Shown here: positions 44,524 through 57,384 of the stretch, one piece after another | Layout: each line of letters starts with the position of its first letter | Position numbering within the stretch: position 1 is the stretch's first letter | Source of the DNA: Salvia splendens | Taxonomy: Eukaryota > Streptophyta > Magnoliopsida > Lamiales > Lamiaceae | Length of the DNA: 64,000 bases | Assembly (NCBI RefSeq): GCF_004379255.2 | Contig: NC_056034.1 | Coordinates: forward strand, 39,042,887-39,106,886 | Direction of reading: 5' to 3' | The notes under the pieces: generated by a model | Seen by the model: only the letters and a program-made list of their open reading frames with translations | Database searches by the model: none | What the model was told of the DNA's origin: nothing | Translations under genes and position numbers: made by a program

Positions 44524-47500
44524 TCATCCTGCCAAAGACGAAGATTAAACTTCGCTGACATCTTTATAACACGTTATCGCAAATATGAAATTTTGTATAT
44601 ATGCAGTAAACAACAGACCAAACTTAGACTAGACTCATAGATGAATCATGGAATTCAGTACTTGTTTCACATTTCAAAACATACCTTCGGAGCTCCTCCG
44701 GAATCCCGAAGATACGCTCCTGCTTCTTCTCCTCTTTGATAAACCCTACCAGATGATGAAGTTAGCGCTATCAACACATCTATCTAAATTAGCAAAAATC
44801 ATGTGACCAAGAAAATGTCTTGTAACGGGGCCACTGACTTTTTTCCAACTTGCTAAATCCATCTATGAGAATATCAACAGGGAACGAATAAAACTACTGA
44901 ATGCGTTGTATAATTCACAGGCAGGTATATCCTGAAAGATGCTCATCAACTATGAAGAGAACAACAAATAATCTTAAGCGGAAAAAATGATAACTAATTT
45001 TCTATAGCAGCAGTTCATTGTTATGTCTTTACAACGTGCTAGTGCTAGTGCGAGTGCCATTGCTTTAACAGAAATCCAGAAAAAGGCATGCTTTTGACAT
45101 TTTGACAATAGTATGCTGATAAGAATCTAAAATAGCATAACCGACCTATTTGATGGAGTAATTTCAAGTTATAGATGAAAGGAATGTGATATTAATGGAG
45201 GTTCCACTTAAAGTCGACGGTAAATTCTGAAGGAGAGACCAAGTCGTTCACTATCTTAGATATGCATATGCAACAATATACACTTCTTAAACACAGAACA
45301 TGAACAGAAAGAAAGTAACGCAGTACCTTAGAGTCTGGAAGGGGCAGAGACGCTTGTCTTGCTGCCTTTTGTGGTTGAGTTAAGCGGCAAATCTCCTGAA
45401 TCTGCTGTGCTATATCCTCCAAAAGTTTCAACTGTAAAGATTTAGTTTCTCGGTTCTCGAAAGAGAAGTTAAGTTTCTCTTTTCCTTCATGAACACGCTT
45501 TAAGCGTTCTTGAAGTTGAACGATCTCACTGTTGATTTTTAGCATTTCAGTATCCAAGGATGACATGGAACTCCGTCGCAGGCTCTGAGAACTTCTTCGG
45601 GAAATTGGAGGAAGACAGCTAGGTAACTCTAGATTACTTTTCTTCACAGAAGACTCATTTTTCCTCTCTGGTGCAGCTCCAGATTGAACACAGTCTATCT
45701 CGCGTACTTTTGAAGAACTACTGGCTGTAAGCTGCTCGCCTTTATCTTCAGTTGCCTCGCTGCGTAGGTTGATGCCGTCACCGATAACATCGTGAGGAAT
45801 TTTACCTAGTGTTGGATCAGTTGAACTGCAGTATCCAAGAGGTGCATCTTTTTCCTGCTGCTTCAGAGTTGGGTTGTAATTCAGATCACTTTTCTCGGTT
45901 TCATAACAAATTTTAATAACCTTGTGAGCAAGTTTATGTCCTTGGTTCAACTTTTGCATCATCTCAAGTCCTTTTGTGTGGCAGGGAATGGCTGTTGGCG
46001 TCAATTGTATGTTTTTGCCAGGAGATTTTACCTCTTCCTGAAGATCCATTGTCCCAAAACTACAATGAACCGATGCATCAGAGTATTCATTCGAGTCATT
46101 AAGGCTTTCAAAGCAAGATTGTTCATCGTATGGTTGAAATGGAGATTCCATACCAGAGGTAGGTTTACATTTGAACTGACTCGCAAGAACATCGTGCACA
46201 CCTTTATTTTTCATTTTTACCTTCTCGTCAGAAGATGCAGCAAGCTGGTCCTGAAATAAAACTGGATCATCGCTGGGATCATTTCGAGGACTAAACATTT
46301 GTGTAGCCTCATCTCCATCTGAACAATCACCAGTTGATTGTTCATTCCCTCGAAAAATCATTTCTCTATATGTTTCAACTTCCTTTTCTAGAAAGAGTTT
46401 CTCCTTTTCCCTTCTCATAAGAATTTCTTGGATAATGTCCATTTCCTCATCATCGTAAGCGGACTTTTCTTCTATTATCCTCTGATACTGCCGAGCTTCC
46501 ATTTCAATAGATGCCTTCTCCTCCTGCAAACGAAAAATCATAGCCATAGCCTCGTCGGCAGCACTACCAGAAGCTCCTCTCTCCTTTTCAAGCTCAATGT
46601 AAAGGGAAGCCCGAGCAACACGTTCTCTTTCAAGTGCTTGTTCTAAGACCCTGATTTTGTTTTTCTCATATCCACCACAACTTTGAACCTCTAGCTGATC
46701 ATATTGTCGCTCTTCGCCAGATAGCACATTTTCCTTCATGTTCTTGTCTTCATCAGAAGACAGATATATTTCGTCTCTGCTGAGAGTCCTAAGCCTCCCT
46801 TTCATCTTCCTGGGAGCTTTATTATCTAAATTCAAACCCATAAATTTAGGATTATGCATGAGGATGATTAAATACTAGATAAACAAATTTTGCATAATAT
46901 TGGCATTTTGTAACTTAATGTCACAGAAGATTTAATGTTAACCATTATGTCCATCTCATGCTGTAGATGCTTCTTAAAAGCTGAACTATCAGACAGAAGA
47001 ATAAGAAACAGAAACAATACAATGCAGAGTAGGGGAATGACGATTTTCACAGCGCAAGTAAGTTTCCTGCTAACTTTTAGAAAATGAAGTTCTATACCCG
47101 CCTAATAAAATTAACCAACAAGCTCTTGTCATACAATAAACACACTTATGTTCTTATTTTTCACTCCCACCCTCTCACATCAACACAACTCACCCACCCA
47201 CTCGACAAGCCGGTCACGCTTAAAAGAAGAAAACAATGGTCTTGACAATGAGCTCTTCTAAAAAGGAGTTCGAGAATTGTAAGTTTACACGATTATGGAA
47301 ACTGGAACTGATATGCATATTTATATTTATTTGTTGAAGACGTGGCATAAAAAATTTCACTCGGGTAGAAAAAGCTGCAATAGATGCCATAGTTCTGTAA
47401 AATAATGGTGCAAGCTATGCAAACAAACCAAGGTGCAACACCCGAGACCTAGAGTAGAGATGCATGTACAAAATGGGATAATGCCAATGTTTCACAGCAG

Positions 47501-49621
47501 GAAAAATGGGCACAAAGCTTACGCCCCTTTGTCTTCTCCAAATAAATCAGTCAGTTCAGAAAACAAAACAGCACAAAAATTGTACCCTAACACATTACAT
47601 GAGGAAATCAAAAATGATCTTCTCAGATACCATTAGCCTAGTTTAATATCACCCGTCTTGCAGTTCTTTGTTCCTTCACCAGAATACATTCTTTTCATTC
47701 CGGCTGAGTCAATCCATAAATTTTTTCCACTCACTCCTTCAATGAAAATTTCCAAGAGTTTTAGAGGACTTGTATGTAGGTAAAAAAAAACAAACTTTCC
47801 TAGTACTTAATGGAAGGCACAAATGAATCTTCACCGCTCAAAATGGGTATAAAACATCTACTTCAGATGAGTGGCCATAGGCTAAATAGGCAATATGTGT
47901 CTTTCCCTTTTATTTATATACTGTATTTCATTTTTTTCTCCTTTTTTCTACTCCAATCATCACACGCAAACTAAAGCGGGATTTTTAAATCATTCAATTG
48001 CAGTTCATGGCTCTTGGCACACCTTATGTATTAGTATTAGTTATTACTCGTAACTTATTGTCTAAGAAACTCACAACACAAGGAAAACCTGAAAAGCAAC
48101 AAGGAAAGAAGATCAGTACTGATTTGTAACATCAAAAGTTATTATCACCCTTTAGTTTGCATTGCTGCAGAATGCTTCAACAAGTTCCTCAAAGAGGTAC
48201 ATGAAAAATTCAAATCATGGTGAAAAATGAGAAAACATTTCAAGAAATTTCAAGCTCGGGTGTGCTACACACTGACTGAAGAAAAAAATAATGAAAGAGG
48301 GGCCTTGATGAATTGCTTCATATATTCATTAATTACAAACTAGCAATAAATACAGTTTTAGTTGTTGAGTTATTGATTTATAGTTTTACTAGATATACAG
48401 ATGCTAGCACATAATCTGACCGAAATGATTTAATTTTCTATTCAACTAAACCAATGACCGAGGCGAATGGAATCCAAAAAATAGCAAATTGCTCGCTTTA
48501 CTTACACTCCTATTTCATCTAAAAAACAGTGGTCTTTTCAAGGAATGGATATAGTTTGAAGTGATTCAAAGAATTTACTGAATATGGTTAAAGGTTTGTA
48601 AGAAACATGCAATTAAATTCATACAAGTACATGTAAAACATTGAGTGACAGATCGAGAATAGGAAAATGAAATACAGGCCCCCATTAAATGACTTTAGCA
48701 ATGAGCAACGATAAGTCACAAAGAATAAATGCGTGCATTTAGTTATTTTACAAGTAGACAGCCAACTAAATCCTAGTGGGTAAAGTGGTTGGAGATATAG
48801 GTACAAGTCATAGTTAGTTCAGGTAAAGCAACCAAGAGAAATCAGGTTCTCAAACAAATCTCAACAGTAGACGGCCTTAAAAATTGAAATAACTAAATAA
48901 CCCAACACAGAAAGAGACTTAAACATAATTCAAGATGGTTTAACTCACATTCAGGTTTATGATTTCCAGCATTATCAGTCAGCAGCGAGCCAAGTCCCGA
49001 GCACCAGCTGCCCCTCTTAATTTTGTTAATATAAAGGCGATGTTGTGAATCTAAGACCTCCTCATTAGAAGCAGAATCATAACTCAAAAGAGATGAACTC
49101 CTCCCATGACCACCAGCCCCTTTCCTGCTGCGTAATTGAATCTTTGGCCTATAACTCAAAACCCCTTTCCCCTTCATATCAATCTTCCCAGTCCTTGAAC
49201 TAATTTCCCTCCGAGCCACATATGCAGACCTTCTAGAATCTGATATAGAAGAGCTACAAGATGCATTTCCTTCTAGCTCAATAATCCCAAAACCACCTTT
49301 ATCTCCAGAAACACTAGCATCATACTTTTTGGGAGATACGGAATTACTAAATGGGAATTTCTGCCTAACAGAGAGATGAACATCTGACAATTTCTGAATA
49401 GGAAAATCAATTAACAACCTGTTAAAGCACAAACTTCTACTATGAACATTGATAAACATTCCATCACAAGGGCATGGCAAATTCAACCCAAAAAAGCCCA
49501 GGAATTTCGAGGCAATGTAAGCAGCAGAGGATGCGCAAAGCAACAAGTATGCAATTGTAAGATCAAGAAAAGCAGCCACCAAACAACTCAAGCTCCACAT
49601 TTGCACAGCGTGGCACGCCAT
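44524..49621 (-). CDS. GTD-binding (DUF593) coiled-coil membrane protein, myosin-binding-protein type
   Basis: Four coding exons: 48949-49621, 45327-46825, 44685-44745 and 44524-44528. GT-AG borders and phases agree; the joined CDS is 2238 nt (745 aa). The N-terminus has hydrophobic segments (CLVAAFLDLTIAYLLLCASS) followed by LNLPCPCDGMF, typical of these membrane-anchored proteins. The GTD-binding domain (about 285-385) reads VLEQALERERVARASLYIEL, ADEAMAMIFRLQEEKASIEM, ARQYQRIIEEKSAYDDEEMD and FLEKEVETYREMI. A later coiled coil includes EIVQLQERLKRVHEGKEKLN. Exon 3 supplies a basic tail, GLSKRRRSRSVSSGFRRSSE. Plant relatives bind the globular tail of class XI myosins on vesicles, and FLOURY1 sits in the ER. 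Intron 1 is about 2.1 kb. The exon 2 acceptor (GAATTTAG at 46826) was chosen because it keeps the frame and avoids a stop. Confidence 0.9.
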
Positions 49622-51480
49622 TTCTCATTGGAATTCCACCTGATCCCAACCAAGATTCAAACTTTACAACAAACTAACAAAAGGGTATCGATTTTTTCAA
49701 AGAAATAACAAAAGCAAGCATGTTGAATCACGAACTCTGATCAAAAGCGACTATGTATAGATAACCCCCATGAGATAGAGGCCGAAACATGCAGGGAAAT
49801 CGAGTAAAGTACTGAATCTTTACGGGAATAAATTAATCGGAATCTTGGCAATAAATAAAAAAGGGTAAACTTTCTCATAACAGAGGGTATAGGGGTTCAT
49901 GATTGGAAATGTAATAGGAGTAAAATAAAAGGCGAGAAAATGGAATCATAATAAATGCGTGCTGCATTTGTTTGCTAGGGATGGAATTGAACTGCCAGCC
50001 AAAGCTTTTTTCTGCGCCTTATTTTCTCATATCAATAACTCTTCCCAAAACGACAACGTAGACAGTACAAAAATTAGGCTAGATACCGACGTTGGTACCT
50101 AGCATTCGGTGTCACCGCCTACGTGGAAATTGATAAATATGCTGGATAAATATGATTATGGTTAACAATTTTTGACATGATAACCAAAAACTCTACACAC
50201 CAAATTAATGGATAGTGTCAAGCCATACCGTGTTCATATTCTTATAGTGAATTGTGGGTCTATTGTTCATATTCTTATAGTGAATTGTGGGTCAATGAAT
50301 AATAAAGTAAAAGAAAAAGAGAAAAGATTTATATATATAAATATAAATTATTTATAGGATAGATGAAAAAGAAAATTCAACATATTTTTATAAGATAGGT
50401 GTATATTCTTAGTATTTCGACTAGACCAGTGATTTAATCGGTCCAATTGATTGTACGGTGAATCAATAACTTCTTTGCCTCACTTACTGAGCCTATTTTT
50501 AAAACATCATCATTGTCGAGTCTTATTAGATACCACTCATCTGCTACGTAAAAGTAGTTTTTTTTTTTACATTTTGATCTATCTATAGTCTATTTTTAAC
50601 TTTTAGTAATAAGATTTTTTTTCATTTTTCAATAACAAAACTCCAATCAATTTTTTTCGTATTTATCTCACACTTTACCACTTTTGTATCAAAACTTTTG
50701 ATATTCTCAAATTTCTTATTTTGAAGGGACAATGGGAATATTAAATATAAATATACTTCATCCATCCACCATTAAAAATAATCTCATTCACAAAAAACAA
50801 TCTTATTCAAAAATGGTTTTTTTTTTTCAAATCATTATTGTTATTTATTTGCAACTTGTACCTACAATTTATACACATTTTCTCATTCTTTCATACTTGA
50901 TCAATTTTTTCTTCAATTTTCTCTTATTTTACCAATTTATTATTAAAACCATGCCATCCATTTATAAGACTATTTTTTATGAGAGTATATTATAAGAAAA
51001 TATTTATAAAATTTAGGAAATGATAAAAAAATGACAATATAACATACAGATTTTGAATCTTAATAACTGAAATGAGACATCATATTTGCATTTTTATAAA
51101 GAAATTTAATAGTATCAAATATAAATAAAAAAATTAGTAGATACAAATGAATACAAGGACAAACCATTTAAAAATAACAAAAAATAAATTATTACTATAA
51201 TTAATCGTAGTCAACTGAATCTTGAGATGATTTATAGTAAAAACGACTAAAATTTGAAAGTCAACATTGATGGCTGAATTCACATTATCCCAAAGAGGTA
51301 TGCCCACTATTTCTGTACGGAGAGAATGATAAAATTAGTCATTTTGAATATTTAGGAAAGGCGCTGAAAAGATAGCGCGTTAAGTTAATTTCTTGTAACA
51401 CTATACATTTTGGATAGAATGAAGTAGAGTAATGTTATGTCAAATGTTGAAAACATTGTGTTATAATTCCATCGTTAATG
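49622..51480. other. AT-rich intergenic DNA upstream of the GTD-binding gene
   Basis: The first few hundred bases would hold the 5' UTR and promoter. A diverged Stowaway-like pair (TACTTCATCCATCCACC at 50756 and, inverted, TACTCTCATAAAAAATAG near 50985) is too weak to call. No coding sequence recognised. Confidence 0.4.
50232..50297. repeat. Two-copy tandem repeat, 33-bp unit
   Basis: GTTCATATTCTTATAGTGAA followed by TTGTGGGTC occurs twice head to tail with almost no change, indicating a recent local duplication. Confidence 0.85.
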
Positions 51481-51483
51481 CAC

Positions 51484-51925
51484 TGGGCCGGGCCGCAAAA
51501 TGCGAGTCCCGGCCCGTCCTAAGCGTTGGAGGGGCGGAAGTTCCGGCCCAGGCCGGTCCCAGGGCAGCATTTGTGGCCCGGTGACGCTCCCGGGGTCCGG
51601 CCTGGCCGCGTTAATCGGGGACGGGCCGCAACACGCGAGTCCCGGCCCGGCGTTGCATGCTCTCCGGGCAGAGCGGCAAGGCCCCAATTTTTTTTTTCGA
51701 TTTCGTCTATATAAATACGGAACTATGGTGCACCATTCTTACGTACATTATCCATTTCAACGTATTCCATCTACGAGTAAAATATGTTGAAGTTGTGAAT
51801 AGTGTCATTTATAAGTTGCGGCCCGGGTTGGAGCTTGCAGGATTAGATCAGTTAGGGTCTGGGCCGCAACTGTAGGTGAATGATGTTGTGAAGGGGACTT
51901 GGGGCCTGAAATGGGGATGGGTAAT
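51484..51925. mobile_element. GC-rich Harbinger-like non-autonomous element or fragment
   Basis: A sharply GC-rich island in AT-rich DNA carries repeated CGAGTCCCGGCCCG (51500-51515 and 51637-51650) and GGGCCGCAA motifs in both orientations. It then has TATATAAATACGGAACTATG at about 51706, resembling the TATAAATACGGCTCGTTG promoter segment of the Harbinger element at 32561. No clear TSD was found and the ends are approximate. Open frames on both strands are composition artefacts. Confidence 0.45.
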
Positions 51926-51929
51926 GATG

Positions 51930-53731
51930 CCCTAAGTATTATAACGACAGTTTAAGTTGCATACTTGCATACATGATGAAGTGAGTCCTTATCTCCCAAA
52001 ACCATTATGTCGGATAAAAAGGTGGTTGAATACATTCGGATATTTGCATTGGCCCATGATATTGATTAATGGGTCCAAGTCGGAGGCCCATTTATATTTG
52101 TAATAGTCCAACCCCACAAATCTAGCCCAACAGCCCTTAGGTTCTCGAGATAAATGAAATGATAGTATCATCTTATCAGAGAGAGCAAGTCATCGTCGTG
52201 TCTTCAAAGATAAAAATCCATATTCCATTAGTAAGCATGTATTTCTTTCTTTCTTGCTAATGTGTGAATCTAACAAATAGGATTTCAATTCGGAAATCTC
52301 CACAACATCTGAGATGTCGGATTGTTCTTTAATTAACATTTCCCTTCATGGATGTGGTTGGCGAAGAGACGTCGGCTATAGGAGGACAACACTATTTTAA
52401 AATTTTCAGGATTCCCCTAATTATATATCACAACACAACACTGTTACCAATCCTTTTCTCTCTCTTTCGTTTTAATTTTTTCTGGCAAGTTGATAAGCTA
52501 ATTTAGTACCACTTTGGAATTTGGTAGAGGGTCTCCATAATTAGTCATAGGAAGGTGGAAATTGCAGTTTATCCACTTGTCCTAATTGCAAACGGAATAG
52601 TATGTTCAATTTTAACTTAGGTTTAGTAGATGCAATACGGAGTATACTTTTTTATTTTGTTTGATCACACTCCTCTGAAGCTATATATATGCTCGATGAA
52701 ATTAAGTTTAAGCTAAAGCATTAACAACGTTGTGTTCGTGTAAAAGTACAATACAATATAAATAAATTTACCACTATTTCGATGCTAAAGTTGTCTAAGA
52801 ATAAAACCAAGTCCATTAACTTCTTTCCAAGTAGTCGACCAAATCATTCAAAACAATACTATAACCATTGTGGAAAGATAGATTTCACACGACTCTTATC
52901 ATTTAAATAATCTGCAAACTAAGTTAATTCATGATCTGCTATAATTGCAATATATATGATGGTGCCAATCACTAATTCTTTCCTCATTAAATCAAACACC
53001 TCGATCTAATCAGCCCACATCCCTCAATTGATATTTTGCCACAGCAATAGATATCTTATCACACTAATTCCAAATATTATAACAAAACTTGATCTGTTAA
53101 AAAAGAACTTTAAAATAATCAATTAATTTTCAAAGAAACATATTTCTATATGCTAAATGTCATATTGTAATTCTTAATGACTTATTTATCTACGGTTTAT
53201 GAGTGATTTCACGCCTAAACTACCGCCACTAATAATGCCTGTCCTATGTCACACCAAATATTCTTTTTCATATTGCCACTATTTTTCAACATTTCAATCA
53301 ATTTCTATTTTACTAGTCCCTTTCTCCTTCAATTTTTAGGTATATATACAAAAATTGAGGGAATTGCGTATTTTGCTTTACATCGTCACGCGTGTCATTT
53401 TCATTGCCAACTACTTTTCATTCTTTAAAGTTATTGATATACAAAGAGAAATATATACATGACACACTCAAATCCACACTCATATTCTTTTCATCCCTCC
53501 TAATTTCCTACTTATTCTTATTTGAATCCAAGAAAAATGTGTCTAGATTTAATTCTCACCAAAATTGACAAGGACGTGGCAAATTAAAGATGATTAATCT
53601 ATAACATTGCTATGAAATTCTTTGGTTGGTATCAACCATGAAACCAACTATTGATTTCATGTAGTTGTTGGCCATCTAAACCCATTTAAATAATACAGTA
53701 GTATTTACGATATTAACCCATTTAAATAATA
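51930..53731. other. Intergenic DNA, no gene seen
   Basis: AT-rich. The part at about 52010-52260 has moderately complex sequence that might be an LTR remnant, but no paired ends were found. Confidence 0.35.
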
Positions 53732-53981
53732 CTTCCTCGTCCCAATTAAGTTGGTACAAAACTTTTGGGCACGGAGATTAAGAAATGTGTTGAATAGATT
53801 AAATGAAATTCAAATAAAATAGGAAAAAGAAAAAGTAGGAGCGATAAAGAGAAAGTAAAGTAGATGATGAAATAAAATAGGAGTGATTAGATGTTTTATT
53901 TTTAATTAAAAGGGGAAATGACTCAATTTGTTGGGACGTTCCAAAAAGGAATACGACTCCACTTAATTGGGACGGAAGAAG
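53732..53981. mobile_element. Stowaway-like MITE
   Basis: TA flanks. The ends are CTTCCTCGTCCCAATTAAGT and, inverted, CTTCTTCCGTCCCAATTAAG. 250 bp, non-coding. Confidence 0.85.
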
Positions 53982-54493
53982 TAGTATTTAAGATATGCAA
54001 GAGGCATGCTGACATGCTGTGTCATGTTAAGGATAACGATCCTCAACGGCTAAATCCCTCTAATATCTAAACAAAATAATAATAATATAATACTCGTATC
54101 ATGTCACCTCACATGAACACTACTAACATTAAATATTAGACAGACAATCACTTGTTTCATTTGTTTTTTCCAAATTTTCAAGACCAAAATTTCGATATGA
54201 TGTGATCCTTACGAGAAATGCGTGAAGTATATAGTGGTCCATAGGGTTGCGTTAGTGTAGTAACTAATTTACAGTAATAACTAATAACTTTCAATTCTGT
54301 ATATTTTCAAATTATCAACACAAAAACATAATTATATCAATACAACATGTAAATTTTAATATCAACGCAAACACATAAGTTTATCAACACAAGAATATTG
54401 ATAAATTTATGTCTTTGTATTGATATTTTTAACCTACAAAATTGATATTAGTTACTACTATAAATTAGTTAGTATTTGATCACACACCGCATC

Positions 54494-54685
54494 ATCAAAT
54501 TGAGGTTGTGTTAAAATTTCTTATTTTAGTCAGAGCAAATTGACTCTTTGTTAGATAAATTTTGATATTTTGTACCATCGACCCATTTAATCAAATTGAG
54601 GTTGTGTTAAAATTTCTAATTTTAGTCAGAGCTAATTGACTCTTTGTTAGATAAATTTTGATTTTTTGTACCATCGACCCATATA
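54494..54685. repeat. Two-copy tandem repeat, 96-bp unit
   Basis: ATCAAATTGAGGTTGTGTTA, TGACTCTTTGTTAGATAAAT and GTACCATCGACCCAT occur in the same order in two adjacent copies differing at a few bases. Recent tandem duplication, non-coding. Confidence 0.9.
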
Positions 54686-54689
54686 GTAT

Positions 54690-55610
54690 ACTAGTAGTAG
54701 GAGTATAACATATTTAAGCAAATTAATGGTTTGTTTGCTAAAACATCTAACTCAACGCAACTCGTTTTTATCGTCGTTGCTAAAACATATTCTAACTAGT
54801 GCTGCTCCAATTCCAATTAAAATAGTGCATCTATACTTCGAACCCCTATAAATAATAACTATTTAAATCATGAAATTTAATCTAGATTGTGGCTAGTGGC
54901 ATTATGTGTGAACTAGTATATTAAATAATTCTTTTTTCAATTGTCTAATCAATATACAAAAGGACGTCTTTTAATTGGTGATGTTCAAACTATGTCGTAT
55001 AATTAGATTTGAAACTTCTCATTCTCGATTTAGAATTTAGAATCCAATACAAATTTGCAGTAGCTACTCTCTTTTTTGTTGCGTCTCAATTTTAATTTGA
55101 CGACTACTACTACTACTACTACTCTCATTTCATTTGTTTTGTGTGCATTTGAATTTGTTATGCAAGTAGGTTGTAGGCCTAACTACTTTTTTTTTGTTAT
55201 CGTTGTCTTTTACCGACCCTTTATATATGTTGTACAGTTGTAGGTTGTCTTTTGTGTGCGTTATTTTCATTTATTTACTTTTGGATAGACAAATGAGTAA
55301 ATTCAATACTTTTGAAATTTTCGTTTCTTCAACGAATCAATCAATCAATATATATAAAGAATTATTTGAACTTTGAAATTTATTATCAGTCCACACGTAA
55401 AATAGCTCTTATCATTTTCACTTTCACACTTATTGATGCAGCGTGTCCTTTCATACATAATTTTCTGGAACAAGTAGGGAAGTGAATTTCTTTGATGAGA
55501 GTCTTGTTCACCATTAAATTTGTGAACACTATGGGAAACAAAAAAAAAAAAATCTTCTTTCTAAAGAAAATGTCAATTATAAAATTCCATCATTCTAGAA
55601 AGAATACAAA
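54690..55610. other. AT-rich intergenic DNA
   Basis: No gene or bounded element recognised. It contains a short (CTA)n run at about 55103. Confidence 0.4.
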
Positions 55611-55618
55611 GTTGTGAA

Positions 55619-56406
55619 AAGGGATGGGAAACGGTTCTCGGTTCTTGGTTAACCGAGAACCGAACCATATTCTTTCGATTATCGGTTAACCGAAAACCGA
55701 AAAAATAAGGTTATGGTTCGGTCCCGGTTAGTAGATTTAAGATTTAGGCGGTTCTCGGTTCTAACCGAGAACCGAAAGGTTAGAACCGAAAAACCGATTA
55801 GTGTGTTTAATTTTAATTTTTTGTAGATTCGTTTTAATTTCATAAACCCTACACCTTTCAAGTTTCAAAAAAATAATGTTGTGATAGAAACCAAACTCTA
55901 TATTCCTATAATTTGTCTGCATTTCAAGCAAGAGAAAACAAAAATCATCTCTATGATTCAATAACCAATCTCATGACAACTACTTTGTTTATTAAATTTG
56001 GAACTTCAACGTATTAGATAAATATAGATCATTAGCAAATAGCTTAAAATTCTCATTCTGGTATAGGTACATTGACTTATCTTCTATGAAAAAAATACCT
56101 AGTGTTTGCAATGAAGCCAATTCAAATATCTCGTGAGCTCTCTCATCTAAATTCTCGTAGCACACCGGCACCGCTGCTCTCTCCCACGCCGGGGACGACG
56201 AGGCTGCTACTCTCTCCACACCGTTGCTCTCTTCGACGAGGCTGTTGTCCAACTCTCCACGCCGATGCTCTCTCCTTCGGTGGAACCGAAGAGCCGGTCT
56301 GTTAGGACCGATCGGTTCCTCAAGGAACTGAACCGACTAAATATTCGATTACGGTTCTCGTATTTGGAAAAAAAGAGAGTCGGTACCGACCATTTCCCCA
56401 CCCCTA
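55619..56406. mobile_element. 788-bp non-autonomous hAT-type element
   Basis: A perfect 8-bp TSD, GTTGTGAA, lies at 55611-55618 and 56407-56414. The ends are AAGGGATGGGAAACGGT and, inverted, TAGGGGTGGGGAAATGGT. Subterminal regions are dense in GGTTCTCGG/CCGAGAACC and CGGTTAACCG, as in hAT elements. The TIRs differ from those at 1389 and 58761, so it is a separate hAT family. No transposase; short internal frames lack motifs. Confidence 0.85.
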
Positions 56407-57119
56407 GTTGTGAATGATTCAAGGAAGAAATTTAAAATCAAGGTATATATACTATAAATTCCACTAAATTTATAAACATCAAACTTATCCAACCAATATA
56501 AATTTGAACAATTATTACTTTGATTGACATTTGACATGTGTACATACTGTACTTTTCTTCTATTAATTTTAGAGCAAGACTTTTCATATAATTTGTTACG
56601 CCAAGTAAAATTAACTTGTTTACTCGGATTCAAATTTTTCTTTCATTTTTAATTTGCATTCTGATTCTCACACTCAAAAAGACTCACTCATATTAGGTGA
56701 TTTACCCCAACTTATTAATTCCAAGTAAAATATCTTACCAATTATGTTGAAATGATGACTGATGAGGTTCGAGCTTTCAAGTCCTATGTTAGGTATTACA
56801 ACAACCCAATTTAAAATTACTCTTGACAATGCACATTAGCGGCGATCCTTACACACGAGTCAGTCACATGACACATTCAGTATATATACCAATAAATACA
56901 TTCACCACCATTAAAAAATCAGTAAGACATTAAATCACTAGATTTTAAATTCCTAATCTTTTTATTGTAAAATAGTTTAAGATTCGTACCTACCTTACAT
57001 AAGTTTATTTTAAAATACTCTTAAATAAAAGTTCCTCTTGGGCACAAAAAAAAGAACATCACAACTACTAAGACCTAATCAAAATTTGTCTCACCTTCCC
57101 AACCTAGCCTCGTTATATA

Positions 57120-57381
57120 CCCCTCCGTGCTAACTAAGATGACACACTTTCTTTTTTAGTTTGTCTCAACCAATATAACATATTTCTATTTTTGATAATT
57201 TTCTCTCTTCCATTAATACACTCAACCACTTTTTTTTCTCTCCATTTAAATATTCAACTCTCGTTCTCTCCATTTAAGGCTTACACCAACTTTTTCTCTC
57301 TTCAATTAACTATATTAAACAACAACTCCTAAAATTCTATACCGACTAAGAAATATATTATCTTAGCTGGGATGGAGGGAG
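57120..57381. mobile_element. Stowaway-like MITE
   Basis: TA flanks. The ends are CCCCTCCGTGCTAACTAAGA and, inverted, CTCCCTCCATCCCAGCTAAG. 262 bp, pyrimidine-rich interior, non-coding. Confidence 0.8.
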
Positions 57382-57384
57382 TAT

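Noticed and set aside
45924..46646. Plus-strand frames inside the GTD-binding gene
   Set aside because: Antisense to exon 2 with no family features.
50756..50990. Possible Stowaway MITE
   Set aside because: The terminal similarity is too weak and no clean TA-flanked inverted ends could be defined.
51475..51875. GC-rich overlapping frames on both strands
   Set aside because: Caused by a local GC-rich repeat island; no conserved motif.
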